NCBI GenBank assembly: GCA_040757205.1
Contig: JBFLXL010000006.1
Coordinates: forward strand, 1-64,000
Source: Bacillota bacterium
GTDB lineage: Bacteria > Bacillota > Desulfotomaculia > Desulfotomaculales > Desulforudaceae
Length of the DNA stretch: 64,000 nt
Direction: 5' to 3'
Under the pieces are notes generated by a model, which had not been told where the DNA came from, did not search any database, and was given only the letters and a program-made list of their open reading frames with translations. Made by a program: the position numbers and the translations under genes. Below are positions 1 to 8,709 of this stretch, in pieces; position 1 is the first letter of the stretch; each line of letters begins with the position of its first letter.

Positions 1-1689
1 GGTTATTTCTCTCCACAAATAAAAAAACCAGGTCTATGGCCTGATTTCTGCATTTCGCTCCCTCAACTACTTATCCCTGCCATCTTATCCCGTCAATCAC
101 TGACAAATAATCCTGGCAGGGACACCTATCCAACTGACACGACCTGGAATGTTGTAGCAACCTTAGTAACAGGCACAAATAACATCACTGCTACTGCCAC
201 TGATACAGCTGGCAATGTTGGCACAGCCACAGCGACTATTGTTGTAGAAGTTCCTGTCACCAGCGTGACGGTAGCGCCGGCTGCAGCCACCATCAATGTC
301 GGCGCCACCCGGCAGCTTACCGCCACGGTAGTGCCTGCGGACGCCACGAACAAGGCCGTCACCTGGACATCCGGCAATACAACGGTAGCCACGGTAGTTT
401 ACGACGGCGACGGCCGGCTCGCTACTGTCACCGGTGTTGCGGCCGGCAATGCCGTGATCACCGCCACTACGGTTGACGGCAACCATACCGCGACCAGTAC
501 GATAACCGTAACAGTTCCGGCTGCTGCCCCGCCCTCCCCGGGCGACTGGGGCGATGTAACCCCTGCCGTGCCGCTTGTTGTGCCGCCTGCCGCTCCGGCT
601 GTTACCGCGACGGACGTCCGGGGAGCAACGGGCGCGGCCTTTACGGAGGACTTTTCCGCCGAGGAAGCCGAACAGGGCGTGACGGTGGGCGCGGACGCTC
701 TTGAGGGAATGCGGGATCTTGGCCGCGAAGTGCGGATCAATACCCCGCAAGCCGCGGTTGTTCTCCCGCCCCGTCTGGCACAGGCCGTCCTGGAGCAAGA
801 TGCCGGCAGCATGATTGTCATTAGCGTTACTCCGGGCGTGGGTGATTTGCCGCCATCTCCGGCGCACCTCCGGCCGGCCGGTGCGGATGTGGAGGTTAGC
901 GCCCGCGTAAAACAGGATAACCGCGAAGTGGGCCTGGAAGGAGAACGCCACCTGATTTTGCCTTACGACCCGCAGCGGGTGCAGAACCCCTCCCGCCTGG
1001 GGATCTACCGGTGGGAGAATGGAAGGTGGCGCTATGTGGGGGGCAGGGCGGACACCGCCACCAACACCGTCCGGGTCAGGCTCACGGGCTTTTCCCGCTA
1101 CGCCGTGTTTGAAAATGTTCGTACCTTCAGCGACTTAGCGGTCCATTGGGCAACCAACGATATCCATGTACTGAGCACGCGGTATATTGTAAGCGGCCTG
1201 CCCGGCGGCAGTTTTGCCCCGGACAGAACCGTCACCCGGGCGGAGTTCGCCGCCATGGTGGTCAATGCCCTGGAGTTCGCCGGGCACAAAGCACAGGACG
1301 CGGTGGCAAAAACCTTCACGGACATACCTTCCGGCGCCTGGTACGCCCAAGCGGTGAGTACCGCCGCAGCGGCGGGGCTCGTGGGCGGTTACGCGGACGG
1401 AACCTTCGGGCCGGAGAGGAGCATCACCCGTGAGGAGGCCGCGGTTCTGACGGTCAGGCTCCTTAAGCGCCTGGGCGTCGAGGTGCCCCCGGCGCCGGAA
1501 AGCATCCTGGAATCCTACCGCGATGCCGGTGCAGTGGGTGCTTGGGCGCGCACCACAATGGCCGCGGCGGCGCAAACCGGGATCATCGGCGGAACCCCGG
1601 AAGGAAAGCTTGCTCCCGCCGACAGGCTCACCCGGGCGCAGGCCGCGGTGTTGCTCAAGCGGGCGCTGGCGAAGGCGGACCTGCTGTAA
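1..1689 (+). CDS. S-layer homology (SLH) surface protein, 5' partial
   Basis: The frame is open from the first base of the window, so the gene is incomplete at its 5' end. From about position 109 it encodes the end of one Ig-like repeat, then a BIG2-type Ig-like domain at about 247-510. A proline/alanine linker and a middle region follow. Three SLH repeats lie at about 1125-1280, 1315-1470 and 1510-1680, each with a recognisable FsDl/FtDi...(V/I)xGxxxGxfxPxxxxTRaea pattern. SLH repeats typically anchor proteins non-covalently to pyruvylated wall polymers, so this is an exported surface protein. The first roughly 105 bases are AT-richer and translate to sequence unlike an Ig domain. The true coding part may begin after a junction there. 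A hairpin terminator follows the stop. Confidence 0.85.
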   Translation, partial: GYFSPQIKKPGLWPDFCISLPQLLIPAILSRQSLTNNPGRDTYPTDTTWNVVATLVTGTNNITATATDTAGNVGTATATIVVEVPVTSVTVAPAAATINVGATRQLTATVVPADATNKAVTWTSGNTTVATVVYDGDGRLATVTGVAAGNAVITATTVDGNHTATSTITVTVPAAAPPSPGDWGDVTPAVPLVVPPAAPAVTATDVRGATGAAFTEDFSAEEAEQGVTVGADALEGMRDLGREVRINTPQAAVVLPPRLAQAVLEQDAGSMIVISVTPGVGDLPPSPAHLRPAGADVEVSARVKQDNREVGLEGERHLILPYDPQRVQNPSRLGIYRWENGRWRYVGGRADTATNTVRVRLTGFSRYAVFENVRTFSDLAVHWATNDIHVLSTRYIVSGLPGGSFAPDRTVTRAEFAAMVVNALEFAGHKAQDAVAKTFTDIPSGAWYAQAVSTAAAAGLVGGYADGTFGPERSITREEAAVLTVRLLKRLGVEVPPAPESILESYRDAGAVGAWARTTMAAAAQTGIIGGTPEGKLAPADRLTRAQAAVLLKRALAKADLL

Positions 1690-1791
1690 ACCCTCACCGC
1701 TAAACAATGGCGGTTCGCCGACCGGCGAACAAGGTCACTGAGCTTCTTGGACAATAATCAGTTGGATTGGAGTTTCTAAAGATCAATGCAA

Positions 1792-1825
1792 GGGGCGGCC
1801 CTCCGGTCAGGGCGGCCCCTTTTTT
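1792..1825 (+). terminator. Rho-independent terminator after SLH gene
   Basis: A GC-rich stem of two arms, GGGGCGGCCC and GGGCGGCCCC, pairs with a single internal G-G mismatch around an 8-nt loop and is followed by six T. It overlaps the last codons of the convergent minus-strand gene. Confidence 0.8.
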
Positions 1826-2388
1826 ACCGGTTGAGAAGGGGATGGGGCCGGGGCGCGTTTTCTGCGGCGTGAACAGTAGCGGGAGAACGACAGGATGAAA
1901 AGCAGAAGGGCAAGGCCGAACACGGTCCTGACCACCAGGGGAATTTCCGCCGGGGGGGCCGTATCCTTATAGCGTCCGTTCTCCCCATCCGCATCGACAA
2001 AAGGGGGGTTGTCAACCCTTTTTTCTCCCGGGGGAATCTCCGCTGGGGGGGCTGCTTCCAGACGGATGACGGCCCGGTGTCCCATCCCGTCGTCAACCAC
2101 GGCCTTCGCCGCCGGAAACCGGGTGCGGTCATAGCGGAAAAACCCCTGTGCGTCCACCCGCCCCTCCAGGAGCAGTGCCTCCCCGGCATCGTACAGTTTC
2201 ACCACGGCCGACGGGGACGGGATTTCACCTTCGTAATAGGTGCGCAGTACGCCCGGCTCTTCCTCTCGGATCAGTACGCGGTGGGCCCAGGCCGGGTCGG
2301 CGGCGGCCAGGGCGATCAGCAGCACCACTGCCAGCCGGAGCACCTTCCACCCCGCGTTTATACACCGGCTCGATCCCCTGCGTTCCAC
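1807..2388 (-). CDS. Small exported membrane-anchored protein (NikL/DUF4198-like)
   Basis: The product is about 193 residues. An N-terminal hydrophobic signal segment (about residues 17-35) ends in an AWA-H cleavage-like site. A beta-rich extracytoplasmic domain follows, starting HRVLIREEEPG. A Pro-rich linker, one transmembrane helix at about residues 150-170 and a short basic tail complete it. Proteins beginning AH-x-h after the signal and carrying a carboxypeptidase-regulatory-like fold often accompany nickel/cobalt uptake systems. That resemblance is weak, and no transporter gene lies beside it here. The GTG start at 2388 is uncertain; an internal GTG just before the signal segment is possible. 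The structured leader upstream suggests riboswitch-type control. Confidence 0.6.
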   Translation of the reverse strand: MERRGSSRCINAGWKVLRLAVVLLIALAAADPAWAHRVLIREEEPGVLRTYYEGEIPSPSAVVKLYDAGEALLLEGRVDAQGFFRYDRTRFPAAKAVVDDGMGHRAVIRLEAAPPAEIPPGEKRVDNPPFVDADGENGRYKDTAPPAEIPLVVRTVFGLALLLFILSFSRYCSRRRKRAPAPSPSQPVKKGPP

Positions 2389-2499
2389 TACTTTGGCACA
2401 CCTTTCTCATTAAGGAATTTCTTTGTCAACGCATACCACTCTTTCGGTTTAGTTGGTTTCACCACTTTGGCACAGCTTTCTAATTTAAGGATTTTTTTT
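2386..2499. repeat. Pair of ~38-bp direct repeats, 74 bp apart
   Basis: Positions 2386-2424 and 2460-2499 carry similar sequence centred on ACTTTGGCACA followed by CTTTCT, then TTAAGGA and a T-rich run. They differ at a handful of positions. The proximal copy overlaps the start region of the minus-strand exported-protein gene, so the repeat appears to have been copied in its 5' untranslated region. Confidence 0.7.
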
Positions 2500-2504
2500 C
2501 TGGC

Positions 2505-2660
2505 CCGAAAACAAAAGGCCACGAGATGCTGGCCCGCTTCGGCGGGCCGGAACCTTCGTGGTCCCTCCGTTTTTGCGCTTTTGCTTGCCGTCCGGGTGGG
2601 AGCGCTTTCCATGCACCGGGATGCGGCTTCGTGCCGGCATTTCACCCGGTCATTCCACAT
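2505..2660 (-). ncRNA. Structured leader, possible divergent cobalamin-type riboswitch
   Basis: Read on the minus strand, the leader contains GGAAT (2652-2656), then GGTGAAATGCCGGCAC (2631-2646), then CCGCATCCCGGTGC (2613-2626). The order and spacing recall the conserved core of the AdoCbl riboswitch family. It ends in a long compound hairpin. The outer stem pairs CCACGA with TCGTGG, and the inner stem pairs GGCCCGC with GCGGGCC around CGAA. A T-rich tail at 2506-2518 would suit an attenuator. The canonical 3' cobalamin motif is not clear, so the class is uncertain. It leads into the exported protein at 1807-2388, which may be metal-related. The whole 2389-2692 interval otherwise holds no credible gene. 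Confidence 0.4.
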
Positions 2661-2692
2661 CCGGAACGCTGATTCCTTCTAAAAAATGAAGG

Positions 2693-3982
2693 TCAGTCGA
2701 AGGCGTTGATCACAAGCCCGGTGCTGAGCTTCGGGTAGAAGTAGGTGGACTTTTGGGGCATGCGTTCCCCGTCCTCGGCCACGGCCACCAGTTCCTCGAC
2801 CCGGGGCGGGTTCAGGAAGAAGGCGAAATCATACTCCCCGGCGTCGACGCGGGCCAGTGCGCCCTCCTCCTCCCGGGTGTACTTGAGGTGGTCCCCGTGG
2901 GCGCGCTCAGCGCCGCCGATGCCCAGGAGCTTTTCCAGAACAAGGTGGTGCAGGACGGATACCTCCAGCCGCCGCCAGTTGGGCGAGCGGTCGGCCGGCA
3001 TCAGGAGTTCCAAATCTAGTTCCGGTCTCAAGGTCACGAAGTGCAGGCGGCCGGCCCCGGTGTAGAGCCCGAAGGTGTAGGGCGGACGGCTTTCCAGCTC
3101 CGCCATGAAGACTCTGAAGTCGGCGGTTGCCGCCGGGTACGGTTGCACCTCGAAGTGGGTCTCCAGCGCAGCCGACAGAGTGGCCGCGTCCAGGCCACGC
3201 CGGTTCTTGACCAGGCGGTGGGTGGGGAGGATCACCAGCCCGGGGTCGTACAGGCTGACCAGCACGGTCAGCACGCAGTTGTGCAGGCCGGGGGCGCCGA
3301 GTTCATCACGGTAGGCCAGGGCGGTTTCGTACCGGTGGTGGCCGTCGGCCAAGAACACGGGGTGCTTTTCCAGCGCGAACAGCACTTGGTTGATGGCCCG
3401 GGGGTCGCTGACCGGCCAGAGCCGGTGCGTCTGGCCCTGCTCATCGCGGAAATCAGCGGCTGGTTCGGGTGCGGCGGCCTCCATCAGGGTCTCTACCGCA
3501 GCCAGTTCCTTTTCGGCGTACATACCGAAAATCGGACTGAAATTCGCCCGGCAGGCGCGCAACAGTTTCAGGCGGTCCTGCTTGGCTCCGGCCAGGGTTT
3601 CCTCGTGCGGGCGCACCGAACCGGTGCTGTAGGGCTCCAGATAGAGGGCACAGAAGAAACCGCGGCGTTTTAGCGTCCGCCCGCGCAGCGTGAATTCCTG
3701 TTCGTACAGGTACAGGGCCGGCTGCTCCTCACGCACCAATACGCCTTCGCGGCGCCACTGACGGAAGGTGGACGCGGCCCGGGTGTACCGGTTGTCGGCC
3801 TCGCTGTCCCCGGGATAAATGCGGTTGTATTCCAGCCGGATGATATTGTACGGGTTTCGACCGTAATAGCGGGTTTGGGCTTCCTCGTCGATTACGTCGT
3901 AGGGTGGCGTAACGACCAGGGACAGGTCTTCGACCACTGCCGGGTTGTAGCGCAGTCCCCGGATGGGCAGGATTCTGGGCAA
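2693..3982 (-). CDS. DUF1015 family protein
   Basis: The product is about 429 residues and matches the DUF1015 family throughout. It has the N-terminal PIRGLRYNP signature, the TPPYDVI segment, RPHEETL and ADGHHRYETAL. The biochemical role of the family is not established. I place the start at a TTG at 3982 because a strong GAGGAGGT ribosome-binding site lies 8 nt before it and the family normally begins a few residues before the IRGLRY motif. An upstream ATG at 4015 is in frame but has no such site. The gene stands alone on the minus strand with its own -10 element. Confidence 0.85.
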   Translation of the reverse strand: MPRILPIRGLRYNPAVVEDLSLVVTPPYDVIDEEAQTRYYGRNPYNIIRLEYNRIYPGDSEADNRYTRAASTFRQWRREGVLVREEQPALYLYEQEFTLRGRTLKRRGFFCALYLEPYSTGSVRPHEETLAGAKQDRLKLLRACRANFSPIFGMYAEKELAAVETLMEAAAPEPAADFRDEQGQTHRLWPVSDPRAINQVLFALEKHPVFLADGHHRYETALAYRDELGAPGLHNCVLTVLVSLYDPGLVILPTHRLVKNRRGLDAATLSAALETHFEVQPYPAATADFRVFMAELESRPPYTFGLYTGAGRLHFVTLRPELDLELLMPADRSPNWRRLEVSVLHHLVLEKLLGIGGAERAHGDHLKYTREEEGALARVDAGEYDFAFFLNPPRVEELVAVAEDGERMPQKSTYFYPKLSTGLVINAFD

Positions 3983-4036
3983 GTCGCGGGACCTCCTCGT
4001 ACAGATTGACTTCACGGCCGGAATTGTCCCTGTTCA

Positions 4037-4042
4037 ATTATA
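4037..4042 (-). promoter_or_regulatory. -10 element for DUF1015 gene
   Basis: A perfect TATAAT lies on the minus strand about 55 nt upstream of the chosen TTG start. The matching -35 box is weak, so only the -10 is called. Confidence 0.4.
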
Positions 4043-4118
4043 ACGCAAAACAACCGGCGGATAAAGGTGGCGCTTGTTGGACGCCCCGGCATATTCACCG
4101 CCCGTCCTGCGTATTTAT

Positions 4119-4236
4119 GTCTAAGCCTTGAGCGCAGCAGGGCGCGCAAATTTCGGTGGGCCGGAGACTCAAACAGGTCAACCTCGTTGTCCGGGTCTAA
4201 GCCTTGAGCGCGGCAGGGCGCGCAAATTTCGGCGGG
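4119..4236. repeat. Pair of 42-bp direct repeats, 76 bp apart
   Basis: Positions 4119-4160 and 4195-4236 match at 40 of 42 bases (GTCTAAGCCTTGAGCGC ... GCGCGCAAATTTCGG). A 34-bp unrelated spacer lies between them. The second copy runs up to the ribosome-binding site of the gene at 4247. The geometry resembles the duplications at 2386 and 11969. Confidence 0.9.
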
Positions 4237-4246
4237 GGGTGTCCGG

Positions 4247-4972
4247 ATGCGGTGGGTGGTGATGCCGCGGAAAAGGCTCTGGCTGATGCTGGCGGCGGCG
4301 GTGGCGGTGCTGATCCTGGCGTTCTGGGTGCTAAAGGGTTTGCTCCCGGCTTCGGGGCTGGAGAGAGAAGCGCTGCTGGCCGAAGCTCTGGAAAAGACCA
4401 GGGCCAGCGAATCGTACCGGTTCCGCATCGACTCCCGCCTTGAGACGCCTGGTGAAGAACCGCGTTACTTCAGCAAGGTTGAAGGGGCCACGGTCGTGCC
4501 CGGCCGGACCCAAATCAAGGGCACCCTGATCAACAGCCCGATTGAACTGGTTCAGATCGACGACACCACCTACATGCGGGACCAGATCACCGAGAAGTGG
4601 ATGGTTTTGAAGGGCAACCGTCTGGCCCAGTCGGAACTCTTTATCACCGAACTGAACCCCCTAAGCCTGTTCAATTTCAAGGACGTGCTCGAAGTATCGT
4701 ACGAAGGCCGGGACGGACGGATCGGCCGGACCAACGAAATTCTGACATTCAGCCCGACGGTGATGAACCCCTTCCTCGAGATGCAGTTTGTGAACTTTGA
4801 CTACCGGCTGTGGATCGACTCCCGCGACCACCTGATCACCAAGGCCGAGGTCTCCGCGGAGAGCAAGAGCGCTCAGGGCCAACGGCTGCTGGTGGAAATT
4901 GAGCTCTGGGATCACAACGGCAAGATCGTGATTGAACCGCCTGATACGGCGCCCGAAGAGAAGAAAGAATAG
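4247..4972 (+). CDS. Membrane-anchored LolA/LppX-like exported protein
   Basis: The product is about 241 residues. One N-terminal hydrophobic helix (about residues 11-31) follows basic residues and acts as signal anchor or signal peptide. A roughly 200-residue extracytoplasmic domain with alternating beta strands follows. Motifs such as YRFRIDSR, LIDDTTYMRD-like text and DYRLWIDSRDHLITKAEV recall the LolA/LppX-like half-barrel family of lipid-handling or sensor proteins. There is no lipobox cysteine, so it is not a classical lipoprotein. The start at 4247 follows a G-rich ribosome-binding site; the ATG at 4262 is an alternative. The specific function is unknown. Confidence 0.6.
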   Translation: MRWVVMPRKRLWLMLAAAVAVLILAFWVLKGLLPASGLEREALLAEALEKTRASESYRFRIDSRLETPGEEPRYFSKVEGATVVPGRTQIKGTLINSPIELVQIDDTTYMRDQITEKWMVLKGNRLAQSELFITELNPLSLFNFKDVLEVSYEGRDGRIGRTNEILTFSPTVMNPFLEMQFVNFDYRLWIDSRDHLITKAEVSAESKSAQGQRLLVEIELWDHNGKIVIEPPDTAPEEKKE

Positions 4973-5021
4973 ACAACCATGCCGCTCTAGCGGCACCATC
5001 GGAAGGATGAAAATACCCCTC

Positions 5022-5061
5022 ACCCTGACCCTCTCCCAGAGGGAGAGGGGATTTTCAGGGT
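5022..5061. terminator. Long hairpin, dispersed CCCTCTCCC-type element
   Basis: ACCCTGA and CCCTCTCCC pair with GGGAGAGGG and TCAGGGT around a 3-nt loop, with a small bulge. This CCCTCACCCTGACCCTCTCCC type of sequence recurs as an intergenic palindrome in many bacterial genomes. It probably acts as a terminator after the 4247 gene, although its T-run is short. Confidence 0.5.
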
Positions 5062-5131
5062 AGGTGGGAATACGGCTCCTCAAGCGGTATTCCAGCTGCG
5101 CTGCTTCTCCGGCGCCCGGCGCCCGGTTGCG

Positions 5132-5161
5132 TTGACATCCGGGCGTTTTTCCTGCTATAAT
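5132..5161 (+). promoter_or_regulatory. Sigma-A promoter for purine cluster
   Basis: A perfect TTGACA (5132-5137) and a perfect TATAAT (5156-5161) are separated by 18 bp. They lie about 47 bp upstream of the hpt start, and transcription should begin near 5168. No purine riboswitch is visible in the short leader. Confidence 0.85.
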
Positions 5162-5208
5162 CAGGCCAGATTTTTCCCGTTATTTCGCGCGTGAACGGAG
5201 ATGAACGC

Positions 5209-5781
5209 ATGCACGCCGACCTGGACCGGATTCTGGTTCCGGGGCGGGATATCGAGGCCAAGGTCGCCGAATTGGGCTGGAGAATCTCCAGGGACTACGC
5301 GGGAAAGCGCCTCTTGACCGTCGGCATCCTGAAGGGTTCCACCATCTTTATGGCTGATCTGGTCCGGGCCGTTTCCATACCCGTCTCCTTCGATTTCATG
5401 GCCGTAGCCAGCTACGGCCTTTCCCCTTCCTCATCCGGGGTGGTTCGCATCCTCAAAGATCTGGATGAGAGCATCGAGGGCCAGGACGTACTCCTGATCG
5501 AGGACATCGTCGACACCGGCCTCACCCTGAACTACCTGCTGGAGACTCTCCGCACCCGGAGCCCGGCCAGCCTGCGGGTCTGTGTGCTGTTTGACAAGCC
5601 CGACCGGCGGCGGGCGGAGGTGCCGGTCGATTACCTGGGCTTTTCGATTCCTGATGAGTTCGTGGTCGGGTACGGGCTGGACTACGCGGGGCTCTACCGT
5701 AACCTCCCCGACGTCTGGGTGCTGAAGCCGGAGGTCTATGGGAAAAAGAAGTTGGAAGCCGGAAGTCAGAAGTCGGAATGA
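5209..5781 (+). CDS. hpt: Hypoxanthine phosphoribosyltransferase
   Basis: This cytoplasmic purine-salvage enzyme converts hypoxanthine or guanine plus PRPP to IMP or GMP. The PRPP-binding loop is present as VLLIEDIVDTGLTL at about residues 93-106. The N-terminal LKGS loop and the FDKPDRR region are also present. I chose ATG 5209 because GGAG lies 8 nt before it; a GTG at 5191 is in frame. The last residues (KKKLEAGSQKSE) look like translated intergenic repeat sequence rather than family sequence, an unusual tail. It is the first gene of the purine cluster, 45 bp before guaA. Confidence 0.93.
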   Translation: MHADLDRILVPGRDIEAKVAELGWRISRDYAGKRLLTVGILKGSTIFMADLVRAVSIPVSFDFMAVASYGLSPSSSGVVRILKDLDESIEGQDVLLIEDIVDTGLTLNYLLETLRTRSPASLRVCVLFDKPDRRRAEVPVDYLGFSIPDEFVVGYGLDYAGLYRNLPDVWVLKPEVYGKKKLEAGSQKSE

Positions 5782-5826
5782 GAGCCGGAATGAATTCTAT
5801 ATTCTATCCCCCAAGGAGGTTCCCCC

Positions 5827-7368
5827 GTGCAGGCACCCGTTGATGAGTTTGTGCTGGTACTCGACTTCGGCGGGCAGTACACTCAGCTGATCGCCCGGCG
5901 GATTAGAGAGTGCCGGGTTTATTGTGAAATCCTGCCCTACCATACCCCCGTGGAGGACATCGTCGCCCGGCGGCCCAAGGGGATTGTCTTTTCCGGCGGC
6001 CCGTCGAGCGTCCACCAAGAGGGCGCGCCCCAGTGCGCGGTTTCGCTGTACCACGCCGGGATCCCCATCCTGGGGATCTGCTACGGCATGCAACTGATGG
6101 CCCGCCAGCTTGGCGGCACAGTGTCGCCGGCCCAGCAACGGGAATACGGGAAGACCGAGCTGGAGGTGCTGGCGCGCGCCGGCCTGTTCCGGGGACTGGA
6201 GGACCGTGAACGGTGCTGGATGAGCCACGGCGACCGGGTGGACGCGCCGCCCCCGGGCTTTGCGGTGACGGCGCGCACCGCCCACTCTCCCGTAGCGGCG
6301 ATGGCCGATCCGGACCGAAAATTGTTCGGGCTGCAATTCCACCCCGAGGTGCGGCATACCCCCCGGGGCGTTCAGATTCTGCAGCAGTTTCTTTGCGAGG
6401 TGTGCGGTTGCCGTGGGGACTGGACCATGTCCTCGTTCTTGGAAGACGCGGTCGGTCAGATCCGGCGGGAGGCCGGTGACGGACGGGTATTGTGCGCCTT
6501 AAGCGGGGGCGTGGACTCGTCGGTGGCGGCGGCACTGGTGCACCGGGCCGTGGGGGACCGGCTGACCTGCGTGTTCGTCGATCACGGCCTGTTGCGGCAG
6601 GGTGAGTCCGAACAGGTGCGGGAGACCTTTGCGCGCCGTTTTGGGATGCGGCTGGTGCATGTGGAGGCCCGGGACCGTTTCTTGGGCCGCTTGGCCGGGG
6701 TGGAAGACCCGGAGGCGAAACGGCGGATTATCGGGACCGAGTTCATTCGGGTCTTTGAGGAGGAAGCGGCCAAGCTCGGCCCGATCGACTTTTTGGTCCA
6801 GGGGACCATCTACCCGGACGTGGTGGAGAGCGGGACGGCCACCGGGGCGGTGATCAAGACCCACCACAACGTCGGGGGGCTTCCCGAAGACATGCGCTTC
6901 CGGCTGATTGAACCATTGCGTTGGCTTTTCAAGGATGAAGTGCGAGTGCTTGGTGAAGAATTGGGCCTGCCGGAAGAGATCGTGTGGCGGCAGCCTTTCC
7001 CGGGGCCCGGGCTGGCGGTGCGCGTGCTGGGCGAGGTCACCCGGGAGAAACTGGAGCTTCTGCGGGCGGCCGACGCGGTTGTGGACGAGGAGATCCGGCG
7101 GGCCGGGCTGTACCGGCAGATCTGGCAGTCCTTCGCCGTCCTGCCTCCCATTCGGAGCGTGGGCGTGATGGGGGATGAGCGGACTTACGGCTACACGATT
7201 GTGATCCGGGCGGTGGAGAGTGTAGACGCCATGACCGCCGACTGGGTGCGGTTGCCGTACGAAGTGCTGGAAGCGATGTCGCGGCGGCTGGTCAACGAGG
7301 TGAAAGGCATCAACCGGGTGGTGTACGACATCACGTCCAAGCCGCCGGGAACCATAGAGTGGGAGTGA
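5827..7368 (+). CDS. guaA: GMP synthase (glutamine-hydrolysing)
   Basis: This enzyme converts XMP to GMP using ATP and glutamine. Residues 8-195 form the class I amidotransferase domain. The catalytic Cys lies in GICYGMQ near residue 85, and the His/Glu pair in QFHPEV near 172-174. The ATP-pyrophosphatase domain begins with the P-loop SGGVDSS near residue 222. The C-terminal dimerisation domain ends [11 protein letters not shown]. The length, 513 residues, is normal. The GTG start follows a strong AAGGAGGT site. It is 7 bp from purB. Confidence 0.97.
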   Translation: MQAPVDEFVLVLDFGGQYTQLIARRIRECRVYCEILPYHTPVEDIVARRPKGIVFSGGPSSVHQEGAPQCAVSLYHAGIPILGICYGMQLMARQLGGTVSPAQQREYGKTELEVLARAGLFRGLEDRERCWMSHGDRVDAPPPGFAVTARTAHSPVAAMADPDRKLFGLQFHPEVRHTPRGVQILQQFLCEVCGCRGDWTMSSFLEDAVGQIRREAGDGRVLCALSGGVDSSVAAALVHRAVGDRLTCVFVDHGLLRQGESEQVRETFARRFGMRLVHVEARDRFLGRLAGVEDPEAKRRIIGTEFIRVFEEEAAKLGPIDFLVQGTIYPDVVESGTATGAVIKTHHNVGGLPEDMRFRLIEPLRWLFKDEVRVLGEELGLPEEIVWRQPFPGPGLAVRVLGEVTREKLELLRAADAVVDEEIRRAGLYRQIWQSFAVLPPIRSVGVMGDERTYGYTIVIRAVESVDAMTADWVRLPYEVLEAMSRRLVNEVKGINRVVYDITSKPPGTIEWE

Positions 7369-7375
7369 GGCGCCG

Positions 7376-8674
7376 GTGATTGCACGGTACACCTTGCCGG
7401 AAATGGACCGGATTTGGTCGGACGAAAACCGTTTCGCCAAGTGGCTGGAAATAGAGGTGCTGGCGGCCGAAGCCATGGCCGAACTGGGCCAGGTGCCCCT
7501 GGAGGCCGTGCGGGTGATCCGGGAGCGGGCCGGCTTCGACGCGGCCCGGATCTTGGAGATCGAAAAGACGACCCGCCACGACGTGATCGCCTTCCTGACC
7601 TGCGTCGGGGAATACGTGGGCGCTGAAGCCCGCTACCTGCACCTGGGGCTTACTTCGTCGGACGTGGTGGATACGGCGCTGGCCGTGCGGATGCGCGAGG
7701 CGGGCCTTTTGATCCGGGGGCGCCTGGAGAAGCTGCACGCGGTGCTCCTGCGGCAGGCCGCGGCGCACCGGGACACCCTGATGCCCGGCCGGACGCACGG
7801 CGTCCACGCCGAGCCGACCACGTTGGGCCTGAAGTTTTTGCTCTGGGCGGCCGAGGTGGAGCGGGGGCTGGAACGGATGGACCGGGCGGTCGCCGAGATC
7901 AGCGTGGGTAAGCTCGCCGGGGCGGTGGGCACCTACTCGACGGTCGACCCCTTTGTGGAGGAGTACGTCTGCGCCCGGTTGGGCCTGACTCCGGAGAAGG
8001 TGTCCACCCAGGTGGTCCAGCGGGACCGGCATGCCGCCTTCCTGGCGGCGTTGGCCGTCATCGGGAGCGGGTTGGAGAAATTCGCGGTGGAGGTCAGGAA
8101 CCTGCAGCGCACCGACCTGCGGGAGGTGGAGGAGCCTTTCCGGGCCGGGCAGAAGGGGTCCTCGGCGATGCCCCACAAGCGCAACCCCATCGTTTGCGAG
8201 CGGATCTCGGGCCTGGCCAGGCTCCTGCGGGCGAACGCGGTGGTGGGGCTTGAAAACGTGGCCCTCTGGCACGAGCGGGACATCTCCCATTCCTCGGCGG
8301 AGCGGGTGGTGATTCCGGACAGCACCACGGTGTTGGACTACATGGTCTTCCGGTTCACGGACGTGGCCGCCGACCTCCTGGTGTACCCGGAGAACATGCG
8401 CCGGAACCTGGAGCGCACCCACGGGCTGGTGTTTTCCCAGCGGGTGCTCCTAGCCCTGGTCGAGAAGGGGCTTTCCCGGGAAGAGGCTTACGCGCTGGTG
8501 CAGGACAACGCCATGCGCTGTTGGGAAACCGGGCGCCCCTTGCGGGAACTGCTGGGCGAAGATCCCGGGGTGCGGGCCGTCCTGGAGGCTCACGAGCTGG
8601 ACACGCTGTTTGACTACGGCTATTTTACCCGGCGGATCGGCCGAATTTACGGCCGGTTCGGGCTGTCCGAATAA
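7376..8674 (+). CDS. purB: Adenylosuccinate lyase
   Basis: This enzyme cleaves SAICAR to AICAR and adenylosuccinate to AMP, each time releasing fumarate. The fumarase/ASL superfamily signature GSSAMPHKRNP lies near residues 261-271. TSSDVVDTAL near residue 98 and GRTHGVHAEP near 140 are the other conserved regions. The 432-residue length fits the short bacterial form. It starts with GTG, directly after guaA. Confidence 0.97.
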   Translation: MIARYTLPEMDRIWSDENRFAKWLEIEVLAAEAMAELGQVPLEAVRVIRERAGFDAARILEIEKTTRHDVIAFLTCVGEYVGAEARYLHLGLTSSDVVDTALAVRMREAGLLIRGRLEKLHAVLLRQAAAHRDTLMPGRTHGVHAEPTTLGLKFLLWAAEVERGLERMDRAVAEISVGKLAGAVGTYSTVDPFVEEYVCARLGLTPEKVSTQVVQRDRHAAFLAALAVIGSGLEKFAVEVRNLQRTDLREVEEPFRAGQKGSSAMPHKRNPIVCERISGLARLLRANAVVGLENVALWHERDISHSSAERVVIPDSTTVLDYMVFRFTDVAADLLVYPENMRRNLERTHGLVFSQRVLLALVEKGLSREEAYALVQDNAMRCWETGRPLRELLGEDPGVRAVLEAHELDTLFDYGYFTRRIGRIYGRFGLSE

Positions 8675-8709
8675 ACAACGATGAATAACGATGAGTATGG
8701 AGGATCGGC

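Noticed and set aside
2388-2660. A 90-residue minus-strand protein in the leader of the exported protein
   Set aside because: Composition and hairpin-rich DNA suggest an RNA leader; the frame has no family similarity and runs through two direct repeats.
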